Below are positions 8,444-18,053 of a stretch of DNA of 64,000 nt, one piece after another. Position 1 is the stretch's first letter; each line of letters starts with the position of its first letter. Location: the NCBI RefSeq assembly GCF_021412625.1, contig NZ_JAKCFI010000007.1, forward strand, positions 1 to 64,000, given 5' to 3'. The position numbers were made by a program, and so were the translations under genes. The stretch is from Myxococcus stipitatus (GTDB lineage: Bacteria; Myxococcota; Myxococcia; Myxococcales; Myxococcaceae). Below the pieces are notes generated by a model. It made no database searches. It was given only the letters and a program-made list of their open reading frames with translations, and was not told where the DNA came from.

Positions 8444-10663
8444 TCAGGGGCGGCTGAACAGCCCCCGGAGCCAGCCCATGAAGGTCCGTGGCTTCGGAGT
8501 TGCTTCCGGCGGAGGAGTTTCAGCCGGAGTGGCGGTTTGCGCCGGTATTGCGGCTCGGGGGGCGGGGGCGGCCTTCTGCGGCGCGGCCGCGGCCTGGGGC
8601 TGCGGCGGTGCCGCGGCCGGCGCGGGCTGGGCGAGCTTCGCCTTCACGGACTCGGGGGTGTCGAGCGTGGAGAAGGTGCTCGACACCTCGCGCCCGCTGG
8701 CGGACTCGCGCGCCGTCACCTTGAGCAACGACTCGTTGTTCACCTCGAACGTCACCGTCACCTGCACGCCGCCGCGCGGCAGCTTGGGCAGGCCGGTGAG
8801 CTTGAGCGTCCCCAGGTACTCGTTGTCACCCGCCTTGTCCGAGTCCCCCTGGAACACGGTGAGCTCCAGCTCCGTCTGTCCGTCGCGGTGGGTGGACAGG
8901 GTGTGGCTCTTGGTGGCGGGCAGCGACGTGTTGCGCTCCAGCACGGGCTTGAAGCGGCCCCCGGGCAGCCCCACGCCAATGGCCATGGGCAGCACGTCGA
9001 TGAGCACCACGCCCTCGAGCTGTCCCAGGCTGTGCGCCAGCAGCGCGGCGCCCAGCGCCACGGCCTCGTCCGGGTGGACGCCCTTGCTGGGGGGCTTGCC
9101 GAAGAAGCGGGTGATCTTCTCGTGCACCAGCGGGAAGCGGCTCTGGCCTCCCACGAGGATGACCTCGTCGATGTCGCGGGGCCCCAGCCCCTTGGCCTCG
9201 AGGACCTCGCCGCAGACCTGGAGCGTGCGGTCCACCAGCCCCTCGGTCAGCTCGACGAGCTTCTGGCGCGTCAGCGTGACGTCCAGGTCGAAGGGCTTGT
9301 CGTCGATCATCGTGACGAAGGCCACGTGCACGCGCATCTCCGAGCGCTCGGACAGCGCGCACTTGGCCCGCTCCGCCGCGTCGTTGATGCGCTGCATGGC
9401 CACGCGGTCGCCCTGGAACGGGCGGCCCGTCTTCTTTTGGAACTCCTCCAGCAGGAAGTTGACGATGGCGTTGTCGAAGTCGATGCCGCCCAGGAAGGTG
9501 TCGCCGCCGGTGGAGATGACCTCGTAGACGTTGTCCGAAAGCTCCAGCACCGACGCGTCGAAGGTGCCTCCGCCCAGGTCGTAGACCAGCACGCGCTGGT
9601 TGAGCTTGCGCCCGTAGCCGTACGCCAGCGCCGCGGCCGTGGGCTCGTTGAGGATGCGCTCGACGTACAGGCCCGCGAGCCTGCCGGCCTCGCGCACCGC
9701 CTGCCGCTGGTTGTCGTTGTAGTAGGCCGGGACGGTGATGACCGCGCGGGACACCAGCTGCCCCAGCTGGTTCTGCGCCACCTCGCGCACCTCGCGCAGG
9801 ATGAGCGCGGAGATCTGCTGGAGCGTGTAGATGCGGTCGCCCAGCCTCACGCCCGCGTCGCCGTTCTCGCCCGGGGTGATCTCGTAGTGGAAGCGGTCCT
9901 TGATGTGCTCCACGATGGGCGAGCCGTAGGGCCGCCCCACCAGCCGCTTCGCGCCGTACACGGTCTGGCGCGGGTTGGTGAGCATCTGCCCCTTGGCCGG
10001 GTGGCCCACCACCAGCTTGCCGCGCGTGTTGACGGCGATGATGGAGGGGACCGTGTTGTGGCCCTCGCGGCTGTTGAGCACCCCGGGGCGCCCGTTGCGC
10101 ACGTAGGCCGCGCACGAGTTCGTCGTCCCCAGGTCGATGCCAATCACCAGGCCCGTTCGTTTGGGCTCCTCGCTGTTCAGGTCCAACGCCGAGGGGGTCA
10201 TCAGCGTGGGCGCCGCGGGCTGGGCCGCGCGCGTCTGGGCGGGCGTGACGGGGAGGGTCGAGGGGACGACCTGCGCCACGGGTGGGACGGTGTAATCCGG
10301 GGCGCCGACCCCGGAGGGGACCGGGGGCACGTCCGACTGGGCGTGGGGGAGGGCGGCGACCATCAGCTCCAGGAAGCGCTTTGTCTGGGGGTCGACACCC
10401 AGGAAGCGCAGCCCCATGCCGGACACGCCCTGGCCGCCCTGGCCGGTGACGAAGTGGACGAGCGCGGAGGCGTGGATGACGCGCTCGCCGCTGGCCAGGC
10501 GCAGGTCGAGGTTGACGGGAGTGCCCGGCGGCTTCACCGCGCGAGCGCGCAGGTAGATGCCGCCTCGCGTGACGTTGCCGCCATACTTCGCCAGGAACTC
10601 CTCCGGCGTCGCGAAGGGCAGCTTCACCACGAGACCGACCGCCGCCTGATTCGATTCCGTCAA
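8444..10663 (-). CDS. PilZ-like domain fused to an Hsp70/DnaK-type ATPase
   Basis: 739 residues from a TTG at 10663, preceded by AGGA at good spacing. Residues about 8-105 match the myxobacterial PilZ-like family (NVTRGGIYLRAR, then a GMGLRFLGV strand). The usual N-terminal RxxxR of c-di-GMP-binding PilZ domains is not evident. A Pro/Ala linker (110-165) leads to an Hsp70 nucleotide-binding domain from about 172 (GIDLGTTNSC, VYDLGGGTFDAS, VGGQSRFPLV). A DnaK-like beta substrate-binding part follows to about 675, then a Pro/Ala-rich tail ending in a basic and aromatic segment instead of the DnaK helical lid and GGVVD-type end. Known for Hsp70s: ATP-driven binding of unfolded segments. The coupling to a PilZ-like sensor is inferred. 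It lies just upstream of the NRPS gene on the same strand. This is not the housekeeping DnaK. Confidence 0.9.
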   Translation of the reverse strand: MTESNQAAVGLVVKLPFATPEEFLAKYGGNVTRGGIYLRARAVKPPGTPVNLDLRLASGERVIHASALVHFVTGQGGQGVSGMGLRFLGVDPQTKRFLELMVAALPHAQSDVPPVPSGVGAPDYTVPPVAQVVPSTLPVTPAQTRAAQPAAPTLMTPSALDLNSEEPKRTGLVIGIDLGTTNSCAAYVRNGRPGVLNSREGHNTVPSIIAVNTRGKLVVGHPAKGQMLTNPRQTVYGAKRLVGRPYGSPIVEHIKDRFHYEITPGENGDAGVRLGDRIYTLQQISALILREVREVAQNQLGQLVSRAVITVPAYYNDNQRQAVREAGRLAGLYVERILNEPTAAALAYGYGRKLNQRVLVYDLGGGTFDASVLELSDNVYEVISTGGDTFLGGIDFDNAIVNFLLEEFQKKTGRPFQGDRVAMQRINDAAERAKCALSERSEMRVHVAFVTMIDDKPFDLDVTLTRQKLVELTEGLVDRTLQVCGEVLEAKGLGPRDIDEVILVGGQSRFPLVHEKITRFFGKPPSKGVHPDEAVALGAALLAHSLGQLEGVVLIDVLPMAIGVGLPGGRFKPVLERNTSLPATKSHTLSTHRDGQTELELTVFQGDSDKAGDNEYLGTLKLTGLPKLPRGGVQVTVTFEVNNESLLKVTARESASGREVSSTFSTLDTPESVKAKLAQPAPAAAPPQPQAAAAPQKAAPAPRAAIPAQTATPAETPPPEATPKPRTFMGWLRGLFSRP

Positions 10664-10756
10664 AGCCCGGTTCCTGAGACGAGAGGGGATAGCCCGCTGC
10701 TTGGATTATCGCCCGAAGTACGAGTGAACGGGCGTCAAAAAGTCCACCCTTCCAGG

Positions 10757-10785
10757 TTGCGTGGCGACAACGTACCTCGTATGGA
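10757..10785 (+). promoter_or_regulatory. Candidate promoter of guaB
   Basis: TTGCGT and TATGGA are separated by 17 nt, ending 57 nt before the guaB ATG. Each box matches only about half of the sigma-70 consensus, so this is a suggestion from spacing and position. Confidence 0.3.
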
Positions 10786-10842
10786 ACCGCACCCGCCGGG
10801 CGCTGGTGCCCCGCGGGCCCTTTCGTCCCGGGAGCGCCCTCC

Positions 10843-12300
<1,458 letters not shown>

Positions 12301-12361
12301 CGCGCGGCGTGGGGCCGGGGGCGCGAGGCTCCCGGCCGGCCCGTCCCCGCTCGGCTGTCGC

Positions 12362-12406
12362 AACGAGAAGAGGGCCCGCGCCGAACGTGGCGTGGGCCCT
12401 CTCGTT
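12362..12406. terminator. Bidirectional hairpin terminator between guaB and the lipoprotein gene
   Basis: AACGAG plus AGGGCCCGCGCC pair with GGCGTGGGCCCT plus CTCGTT, with one wobble and a 3-nt bulge: an 18-bp GC-rich stem with a 6-nt loop. It sits between convergent genes and can serve both. Confidence 0.8.
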
Positions 12407-12430
12407 CATCCAGGCGTCGAGTCGTGGGGG

Positions 12431-13051
12431 CTACTTGCGGCCCTTGCGACCGCCGGAGCCACCGGACTCCTCGGAGGCGGGCGTGGCGGAGACCTTCTTC
12501 TCCGCGCTGGTCACGCGGTTGAGCAGGGCCTCCTTGTCGTCCGGCTCCAGCGTCTCGATGGCCTGGCGCAGGGTGTTGAAGTCCAGGCGGGCGATGGTGA
12601 CGGTGTTGCCGCCCTTGATCTCCTGGACGGTGGGGACCTCGATGATCTCGCGCACGTAGGTCTCGAACTCGACCCGCACGTCCGCGGTCTGCTGGACGCA
12701 GTTGTCCTTGGCGTTGACGATCTGCTGGCTGCCCTCGCGGTAGCTCAGGTCGGGGTTGCGGTTCATCGCCTCCTCGAACATGGCCGTGCGCTTGCGCAGG
12801 GAGGAGTACAGCTCGATGTAGTCGACCAGACGCTCGGTCTCCTCGCGGTTGACGTTGCGCGCCTTGCCGAGCGCATCGGTGGTGTCATCACAGGTGAGCT
12901 TCTGGAGCTCGGAGACCCCCGGCGCGTCCTTGACGGCCAGATTCTGGGTCTCGCGGTCCAGCCGCTCATCCGAGGAGATCTCCTTCACACAACCGGAAGC
13001 AGACAGAAGGAGGAGGGCTACAGCACTGGAAGCGGACAGGCGGCGGAGCAT
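12431..13051 (-). CDS. Lipoprotein of unknown function
   Basis: 206 residues from the ATG at 13051 (GAGG 5 nt upstream); a TTG at 13066 would add five residues. The N-terminus RRLSASSAVALLLLSASGC is a type II signal with lipobox cysteine at about 21, so it should be lipidated and held at the inner or outer membrane. The mature part is charged and mostly helical, with two conserved-looking cysteines (LTCDD and DNCVQQ), and ends in a Ser/Gly/Lys-rich tail. I do not recognise a named domain. It is divergent from guaA, sharing an intergenic region of about 100 bp, and convergent with guaB. Confidence 0.8.
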   Translation of the reverse strand: MLRRLSASSAVALLLLSASGCVKEISSDERLDRETQNLAVKDAPGVSELQKLTCDDTTDALGKARNVNREETERLVDYIELYSSLRKRTAMFEEAMNRNPDLSYREGSQQIVNAKDNCVQQTADVRVEFETYVREIIEVPTVQEIKGGNTVTIARLDFNTLRQAIETLEPDDKEALLNRVTSAEKKVSATPASEESGGSGGRKGRK

Positions 13052-13151
13052 CCGGACCTCGAACAATTGAGGGGACTTGGGCGTTGATTTCCGGAAGTTT
13101 GTAGCGATAAGGGCCCCCAGCCGTCAACGACGCCCCCTTGGAGAAACTCCG

Positions 13152-14705
13152 GTGGACCTGCACGCCGAGAAGATCCTGATCCTTGATTTCGGGAGTCAGT
13201 ACACCCAGCTCATCGCCCGTCGGGTGCGCGAGCTGGGCGTCTACTGCGAAATCCACCGCCCGGACCTCCCGAAGGAGGACATCCGGCGCTTCGCCCCTCG
13301 GGGCATCATCCTTTCGGGGGGCCCGGCATCCGTCGAGGCGCCCGACTCCCCCCGGTGCGACCCCTTCGTCTTCGAGGCGGGCGTCCCGGTGCTGGGCATC
13401 TGCTATGGGCTCCAACTCACGGCCAAGCTGCTGGGGGGGCGCATCGACCGGACGGCCCACCGGGAGTTCGGGAACGCGGAGGTGGAGGTGCTGGCCGCCC
13501 GGGGGCCCTTCTCGGAGTTCCGTCCGGGGGACCGGGTCCAGGTGTGGATGAGCCACGGGGACCGGGTCGAGCAGCTGCCGCCGGGCTTCGAGGCCATCGG
13601 TCGCTCGGGCAACTCGCCCTATGCGGCGGCCGCCCACGAGAGCAAGCCCTTCTACGGCTTCCAGTTCCACCCCGAGGTGGTCCACACGCCGCAGGGCAAG
13701 GCCATGCTGCGCGCCTTCCTCTTCAACGACTGCAAGGTCAGCGGCTCCTGGACGATGAAGGGCTTCATCGAGGAGGCCGTCGCGACCATCCGCAAGCAGG
13801 TCGGTGAGCACGGGCGGGTCATCTGCGCGCTGTCGGGAGGCGTGGACAGCTCCGTGGCCGCGCTGCTGCTGCACCGGGCCATCGGGCCCCGGCTGCAGTG
13901 CATCTTCGTGGACAACGGGGTGCTGCGGCAGGGCGAGCGCGCCCAGGTGGAGGCGCTCTTCGTGGACCGCTTCCACGTGCCGCTGAAGACGGTGGATGCC
14001 CGGGCGCGCTTCCTGGAGAAGCTGGCCGGCGTCACGGACCCGGAGAAGAAGCGGAAGATCATCGGCCGCGAGTTCATCGCGGTGTTCGAGGAGGCCGCCC
14101 GGGACATCCAGGACGCGGAGTTCCTGGCCCAGGGGACGCTCTACCCGGACGTCATCGAGTCCGTGTCGTACAAGGGCCCGTCGGTCACCATCAAGAGCCA
14201 CCACAACGTGGGCGGCCTGCCGGAGCAGATGAAGCTCAAGTTGGTGGAGCCGCTGCGCGAGCTGTTCAAGGACGAGGTCCGCGCGCTCGGCCGCGAGCTG
14301 GGGCTGCCGGAGGAGATGGTGTCCCGCCAGCCGTTCCCGGGGCCGGGCCTGGCCATCCGTGTGCTGGGCGAGGTGACGGAGGCGCGGCTGGAGCTGGTGC
14401 GCCGCGCGGACGCCATCGTGCAGGAGGAGATTCGCGCGGCCGGGCTCTACAAGGAGCTGTGGCAGGCGTTCGCGGTGCTGCTGCCCGTGCAGAGCGTGGG
14501 CGTCATGGGCGACGAGCGCACCTACGAGTCGACGTGCGTCCTGCGCGCCGTCACCAGCGTGGACGGCATGACGGCCGACTGGGCCCGGCTGCCGTACCCC
14601 GTGCTGGAGCGCATCTCCACGCGCATCACCAACGAGGTGCGCGGCATCAACCGCGTCGCCTACGACGTGTCGTCCAAGCCCCCCGCGACCATCGAGTGGG
14701 AGTAG
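13152..14705 (+). CDS. guaA: GMP synthase (glutamine-hydrolysing)
   Basis: Converts XMP to GMP with ATP and glutamine ammonia. I start it at the GTG at 13152, because GGAG lies 8 nt before it and it gives 517 residues, the family's normal length; upstream in-frame ATGs would add a non-homologous extension. The class I glutamine amidotransferase has Cys84 (LGICYGLQ), His173 and Glu175 (QFHPEV). The ATP-pyrophosphatase domain has the P-loop SGGVDSS at 228-234. The C-terminal dimerisation domain ends in the canonical KPPATIEWE. It is the second guanine-branch gene here after guaB, with its own start region facing the lipoprotein gene. Confidence 0.98.
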   Translation: MDLHAEKILILDFGSQYTQLIARRVRELGVYCEIHRPDLPKEDIRRFAPRGIILSGGPASVEAPDSPRCDPFVFEAGVPVLGICYGLQLTAKLLGGRIDRTAHREFGNAEVEVLAARGPFSEFRPGDRVQVWMSHGDRVEQLPPGFEAIGRSGNSPYAAAAHESKPFYGFQFHPEVVHTPQGKAMLRAFLFNDCKVSGSWTMKGFIEEAVATIRKQVGEHGRVICALSGGVDSSVAALLLHRAIGPRLQCIFVDNGVLRQGERAQVEALFVDRFHVPLKTVDARARFLEKLAGVTDPEKKRKIIGREFIAVFEEAARDIQDAEFLAQGTLYPDVIESVSYKGPSVTIKSHHNVGGLPEQMKLKLVEPLRELFKDEVRALGRELGLPEEMVSRQPFPGPGLAIRVLGEVTEARLELVRRADAIVQEEIRAAGLYKELWQAFAVLLPVQSVGVMGDERTYESTCVLRAVTSVDGMTADWARLPYPVLERISTRITNEVRGINRVAYDVSSKPPATIEWE

Positions 14706-14723
14706 GGCGGGCGTGAAGTCCCC

Positions 14724-14760
14724 TGCACACCCGGCGCGGCTCGACCCGCCCGGGTGTGCA
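14724..14760 (+). terminator. Terminator after guaA
   Basis: A perfect 11-bp stem, TGCACACCCGG and CCGGGTGTGCA, with a 15-nt loop begins 18 nt after the guaA stop. Only a short pyrimidine stretch follows. Confidence 0.65.
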
Positions 14761-14869
14761 ACGTCTTGCGCGCGGGTGTGACGTCGCTGTCCGGGAAAGC
14801 CGAGGCACGTCCGCTGCAAGTCCCCCTTCCGAGGCCCGAGGATGGGCCCCGAGCCTGGGAGGATTGCGC

Positions 14870-15547
14870 GTGCGGAAGTTCATCCGTGGTAGCGGCATGG
14901 GAACACTGGGTGGGTTGCTCCTGACGTTGAACGTCGCCGTGGCCGCCCCTCCGGGGCCGACGCCGACCCCGAGCGGCAAGCCCGTGGCCATCGTGCTGGG
15001 CCGGGAGATCCGTCGCGAGGAACTCCTGCCTCCGGAGCAAACGCGAAAGACCGAGCCCCCCAGCTCCACGCCAGCGGATCGCGAGGCCGTGGAGCTCATG
15101 AACCTCCAACGACGCCTCCTGCAGCCGCTGCTCAAGAAGTATGTCGAGCAGAAGAAGCTGGAGCCCACGAAGAAGGAGCTCCAGGACTGCACCGCCGCGT
15201 TCGTCGCGATGGACGAGAGGAACAAGGCCGAGAACGCAAAGATCCCAAAAGCCGATGCGGCGTCCTCGGAGCGCATCTGCCAGGGCTTCGTCGTTGCGTG
15301 GAAGGTGCAGCGCGCGCTGCACCGCCAGTACGGCGGTGACATCATCTTCCAGCAGGCGGGTCCCGAGGCCGTGGGGGCGTACCCGGGCTTCCTGGAGGAG
15401 CGCCAGAAGGCCGGGGACTTCCAGATCCTCGACCCGGACCTGTCCCGTCGCTTCTGGGAGCGCATCCGCAAGGGCCCCGGCATCCGCGTCGAGCAGGACG
15501 CGCTCGAGACGCCGTGGTGGCTCAAGAAGCCGGACTCCAAGCGCTGA
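14870..15547 (+). CDS. Secreted protein of unknown function
   Basis: 225 residues from the GTG at 14870, chosen because GGGAGGA lies 6 nt upstream; a longer in-frame ATG start at 14756 lies inside the guaA terminator hairpin and is unlikely. A signal peptide ends near VAVAA (about residue 24). The mature part starts with a strand reading VAIVLGREIRREEL, resembling the N-terminal strand of SurA/parvulin-type chaperones. The rest is an alpha-helical, lysine-rich domain with two cysteines (LQDC, ERIC), but no PPIase domain follows. A periplasmic chaperone-like role is a weak inference. It is a single gene between two terminators. Confidence 0.75.
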   Translation: MRKFIRGSGMGTLGGLLLTLNVAVAAPPGPTPTPSGKPVAIVLGREIRREELLPPEQTRKTEPPSSTPADREAVELMNLQRRLLQPLLKKYVEQKKLEPTKKELQDCTAAFVAMDERNKAENAKIPKADAASSERICQGFVVAWKVQRALHRQYGGDIIFQQAGPEAVGAYPGFLEERQKAGDFQILDPDLSRRFWERIRKGPGIRVEQDALETPWWLKKPDSKR

Positions 15548-15560
15548 TGGAGGTAGACGA

Positions 15561-15591
15561 AGAGGCTGCCCGGGGTCTCCAGGCAGCCTCT
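15561..15591 (+). terminator. Rho-independent terminator
   Basis: A perfect 10-bp stem, AGAGGCTGCC and GGCAGCCTCT, with an 11-nt loop is followed by TGGTTTTCC. It lies 14 nt after the secreted-protein stop. Confidence 0.8.
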
Positions 15592-15644
15592 TGGTTTTCC
15601 GGCAAGGGCCCCCATCAGCGAGGGCCCCGCGCTGGACCCGCGGA

Positions 15645-17771
15645 CTACTTCGCCGGGGTGGTCTTCACCGGAGGCACCTGGGTGCTCCCCGGGCGCAGCT
15701 CCTCGAGGACGCGGTTGGCGCCGTAGATCTTCTTCAGCGACTCGATGATGGCGTCGCTGTGCACGGCCACCGTGCGGTTGACGCTCTCGTCGAAGCCGTA
15801 CTCGCCACCCAGGGACTGGATGTTGCCGTCGAACACCAGGCCGACGACCTCCGCGTCCTTGTTGATCATGGGCGAGCCGGAGTTGCCGCCGATGATGTCG
15901 TTGGTGGTGACCATGTTCATGGCCGTCGAGCCGTCGAGCAGCTTCTCCGACTTCAGCCAGGACGCGGGCAGCGCGAAGGGCTCCTCGCCCGTCGCGTGGT
16001 CGAAGGTACCCGCCATCTGGGTGATGGGCTCCACCTTCTTGCCGTCCTCCATGTAGCCCTTCACCGCGCCGTAGGACAGGCGCAGCGTGAACGTGGCGTC
16101 GGGGTACTGGTTGGTGCCGTAGACCTCGAACTTCGCCTTGGCCACCAGCTCGCTGTTCTTCCGGATGACCGCCTCGACGTTCTCCTCGTAGTTCTTGCGG
16201 ACCGCGCGGGTGTCCGCGTCCACCAGGAGGGCCATCTGGATCATCGGGTCCTTGGAGGCCGCGATGGCCGCCTTGCCGCCGTCGAACAGCGCCTTGCGGA
16301 CGGAGACGTCACACACCTTGGAGCCCTTCACGTCCTTGATGACGCACAGCTTGGAGCCCTTGACCAGGCGGGTCGCCAGCTTCTCCGGGGACTCCTTGCC
16401 CAGGACCTTCTTCACGAACGGGTGGTTGGAGCCCAGCTCCTCGCGCATCTTCGTGAGGCCGAAGGTCAGGCGGGTGATCTCCAGCTCCGGGTAGATGGGC
16501 GCCGGGCTGAGCAGCTGCGCCTGGAGCGCGGGCAGGTTGGCCTGGTTGAACTCACGCAGGCGCTGACCGTTCTCCTTGGGGAGCTCTTCGGAGGCGCGCA
16601 CCAGCGTCTTCGCGATGCCGAACAGGCTGGAGGACAGGCCCTGGTTCTGCTCCATGAAGCTCAGGTCCTTGCGGATGTTGGCCAGCTCCACCTGGGCCTT
16701 GGCGATCTCGTCCCACGCCGCGCCGTACTTCTTCTTCATCTCCGGGTTGGCGTCGACCTTCTTGCGCAGCTCCTGCTCGGCGGCGACCTTCTGCGCGAAG
16801 AACTTCTTGTCCTGCAGCGCCTCCAGGCGGCCCTTGAACGCCTTGAGCGAGTTCTCCACGCCGAACAGCAGGTTGGTGGAGATGCGCTTCTGCTCCGGGC
16901 CCTTCTTCTGGAACTCGGTGATGAGGCCGCGCAGCTCGGACATCATGAACAGCGACTTGGGCATCGCGATGTCGCGCTGGTACTCCAGCTCCGCGATGGT
17001 CAGGCCGCGCGAGGTGCGGCCCGGGTGGCCGGACACGAAGGTGAGGTCACCCTCCTTGGCGCTCTTGTCGGACCACTTGAAGTAGTTCTCCGTCTTCGCC
17101 GGCTGGCCGTCCTGGTAGACGCGCAGGAACGTCACGTCCAGGTCCCAGCGGGGGAACTCGAAGTTGTCCGGGTCGCCACCGAAGAAGGCGATGGCGTGCT
17201 CGGGCGCCATGACCAGGCGCACGTCCTGGAACCGGCGGTACTTGTAGAGGTTGTACTTGCCGCCCTGGTACAGCGTCACGACGTCGCAGCGGACCTTGGC
17301 GTCACCCGCGGAGCACTCCTGCTCCAGCGCCGCCATCTTCGCCTTCAGCGTCTCGCTGTACTGCTTGCCCGACAGACCCTGGGTCGCCTGGTTGAGCGCG
17401 TCCGTGACGTCGGTGATCTGCTCCAGGCGGTTGATCTCCATCGCCGGGCACTGCGTCTCCTCGGCCTGGGTCTTCGCGTAGAAGCCGTTGGCGATGTAGT
17501 CCTTCTTCGGACCGGAGAGCTGCTCGATACAGCCACGGGCGCAGTGGTGGTTGGTCATCACCAGGCCGTCCGGAGAGACGAAGCTGGCGGAACAGCCACC
17601 CGCGAGGCGCGCGGAGGACAGGCGCACCTTGTCGAGCCACGCCTGCGTCGGCTCGAACCCGTACTTCTCCTTCACCTTCGCGGACGGGAAGTTGTTGTAG
17701 GTCCACATGCCTTCGTCGGCGAGCGCGGGCGCCGCACCGACGAGGGTGGCGATCAGGAACAAACGCTTCAT
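15645..17771 (-). CDS. S46 family serine peptidase (dipeptidyl-peptidase 7/11 type)
   Basis: 708 residues, close to the 700-720 of family S46. The signal peptide is KRLFLIATLVGAAPALA. A chymotrypsin-like fold is split by a long helical insertion (about 270-480). The catalytic His is in TNHHC near 76 and the Ser in GGNSGSP near 631. Known members cut dipeptides from the N-termini of oligopeptides in the periplasm. DPP11 and DPP7 differ in specificity, which I cannot assign. An AAAGGA ribosome-binding site lies just upstream of the ATG. Its role is probably scavenging peptides from lysed prey or medium. The permease gene upstream on the same strand is 282 nt away, so co-transcription is uncertain. 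Confidence 0.95.
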   Translation of the reverse strand: MKRLFLIATLVGAAPALADEGMWTYNNFPSAKVKEKYGFEPTQAWLDKVRLSSARLAGGCSASFVSPDGLVMTNHHCARGCIEQLSGPKKDYIANGFYAKTQAEETQCPAMEINRLEQITDVTDALNQATQGLSGKQYSETLKAKMAALEQECSAGDAKVRCDVVTLYQGGKYNLYKYRRFQDVRLVMAPEHAIAFFGGDPDNFEFPRWDLDVTFLRVYQDGQPAKTENYFKWSDKSAKEGDLTFVSGHPGRTSRGLTIAELEYQRDIAMPKSLFMMSELRGLITEFQKKGPEQKRISTNLLFGVENSLKAFKGRLEALQDKKFFAQKVAAEQELRKKVDANPEMKKKYGAAWDEIAKAQVELANIRKDLSFMEQNQGLSSSLFGIAKTLVRASEELPKENGQRLREFNQANLPALQAQLLSPAPIYPELEITRLTFGLTKMREELGSNHPFVKKVLGKESPEKLATRLVKGSKLCVIKDVKGSKVCDVSVRKALFDGGKAAIAASKDPMIQMALLVDADTRAVRKNYEENVEAVIRKNSELVAKAKFEVYGTNQYPDATFTLRLSYGAVKGYMEDGKKVEPITQMAGTFDHATGEEPFALPASWLKSEKLLDGSTAMNMVTTNDIIGGNSGSPMINKDAEVVGLVFDGNIQSLGGEYGFDESVNRTVAVHSDAIIESLKKIYGANRVLEELRPGSTQVPPVKTTPAK

Positions 17772-17833
17772 GAAGAGGTCCTTTCCAGGGCCAGGGATGT
17801 CGCGGTTCTGCGGGAACCCCCTGCCACGGTCAA

Positions 17834-17852
17834 CCGGTAAAAATCCCGGTAA
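17834..17852 (-). repeat. Direct heptamer repeat upstream of the S46 peptidase
   Basis: CCGGTAA occurs twice with a 12-nt period (TTACCGG on the coding strand), about 65-80 nt before the peptidase ATG. The spacing is roughly one helical turn, which could suit a regulator or a promoter element. Nothing else supports a function. Confidence 0.3.
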
Positions 17853-18053
17853 GAATTCCCACCCAGCGGAACATGCGAGCGGGCATGGGATTCCTCGGCA
17901 TCGCGCGAGGCTCGGGGCCGTCCAGGCCGCCCCGAATGCCCGGAATCAGGCCCTGTCGCGGCGCTGGGCGGGGCATGACGAGAACACGTTCGCTGCCGCG
18001 ACGTGTCGAGCCGTGGCGTGCCATTTCCGGGATGAGCGGGCCGCCCTCCCGGG

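Noticed and set aside
15141..17840. 899-codon plus frame opposite the S46 peptidase
   Set aside because: Antisense to a gene with clear catalytic motifs; composition is typical of a GC-rich shadow.
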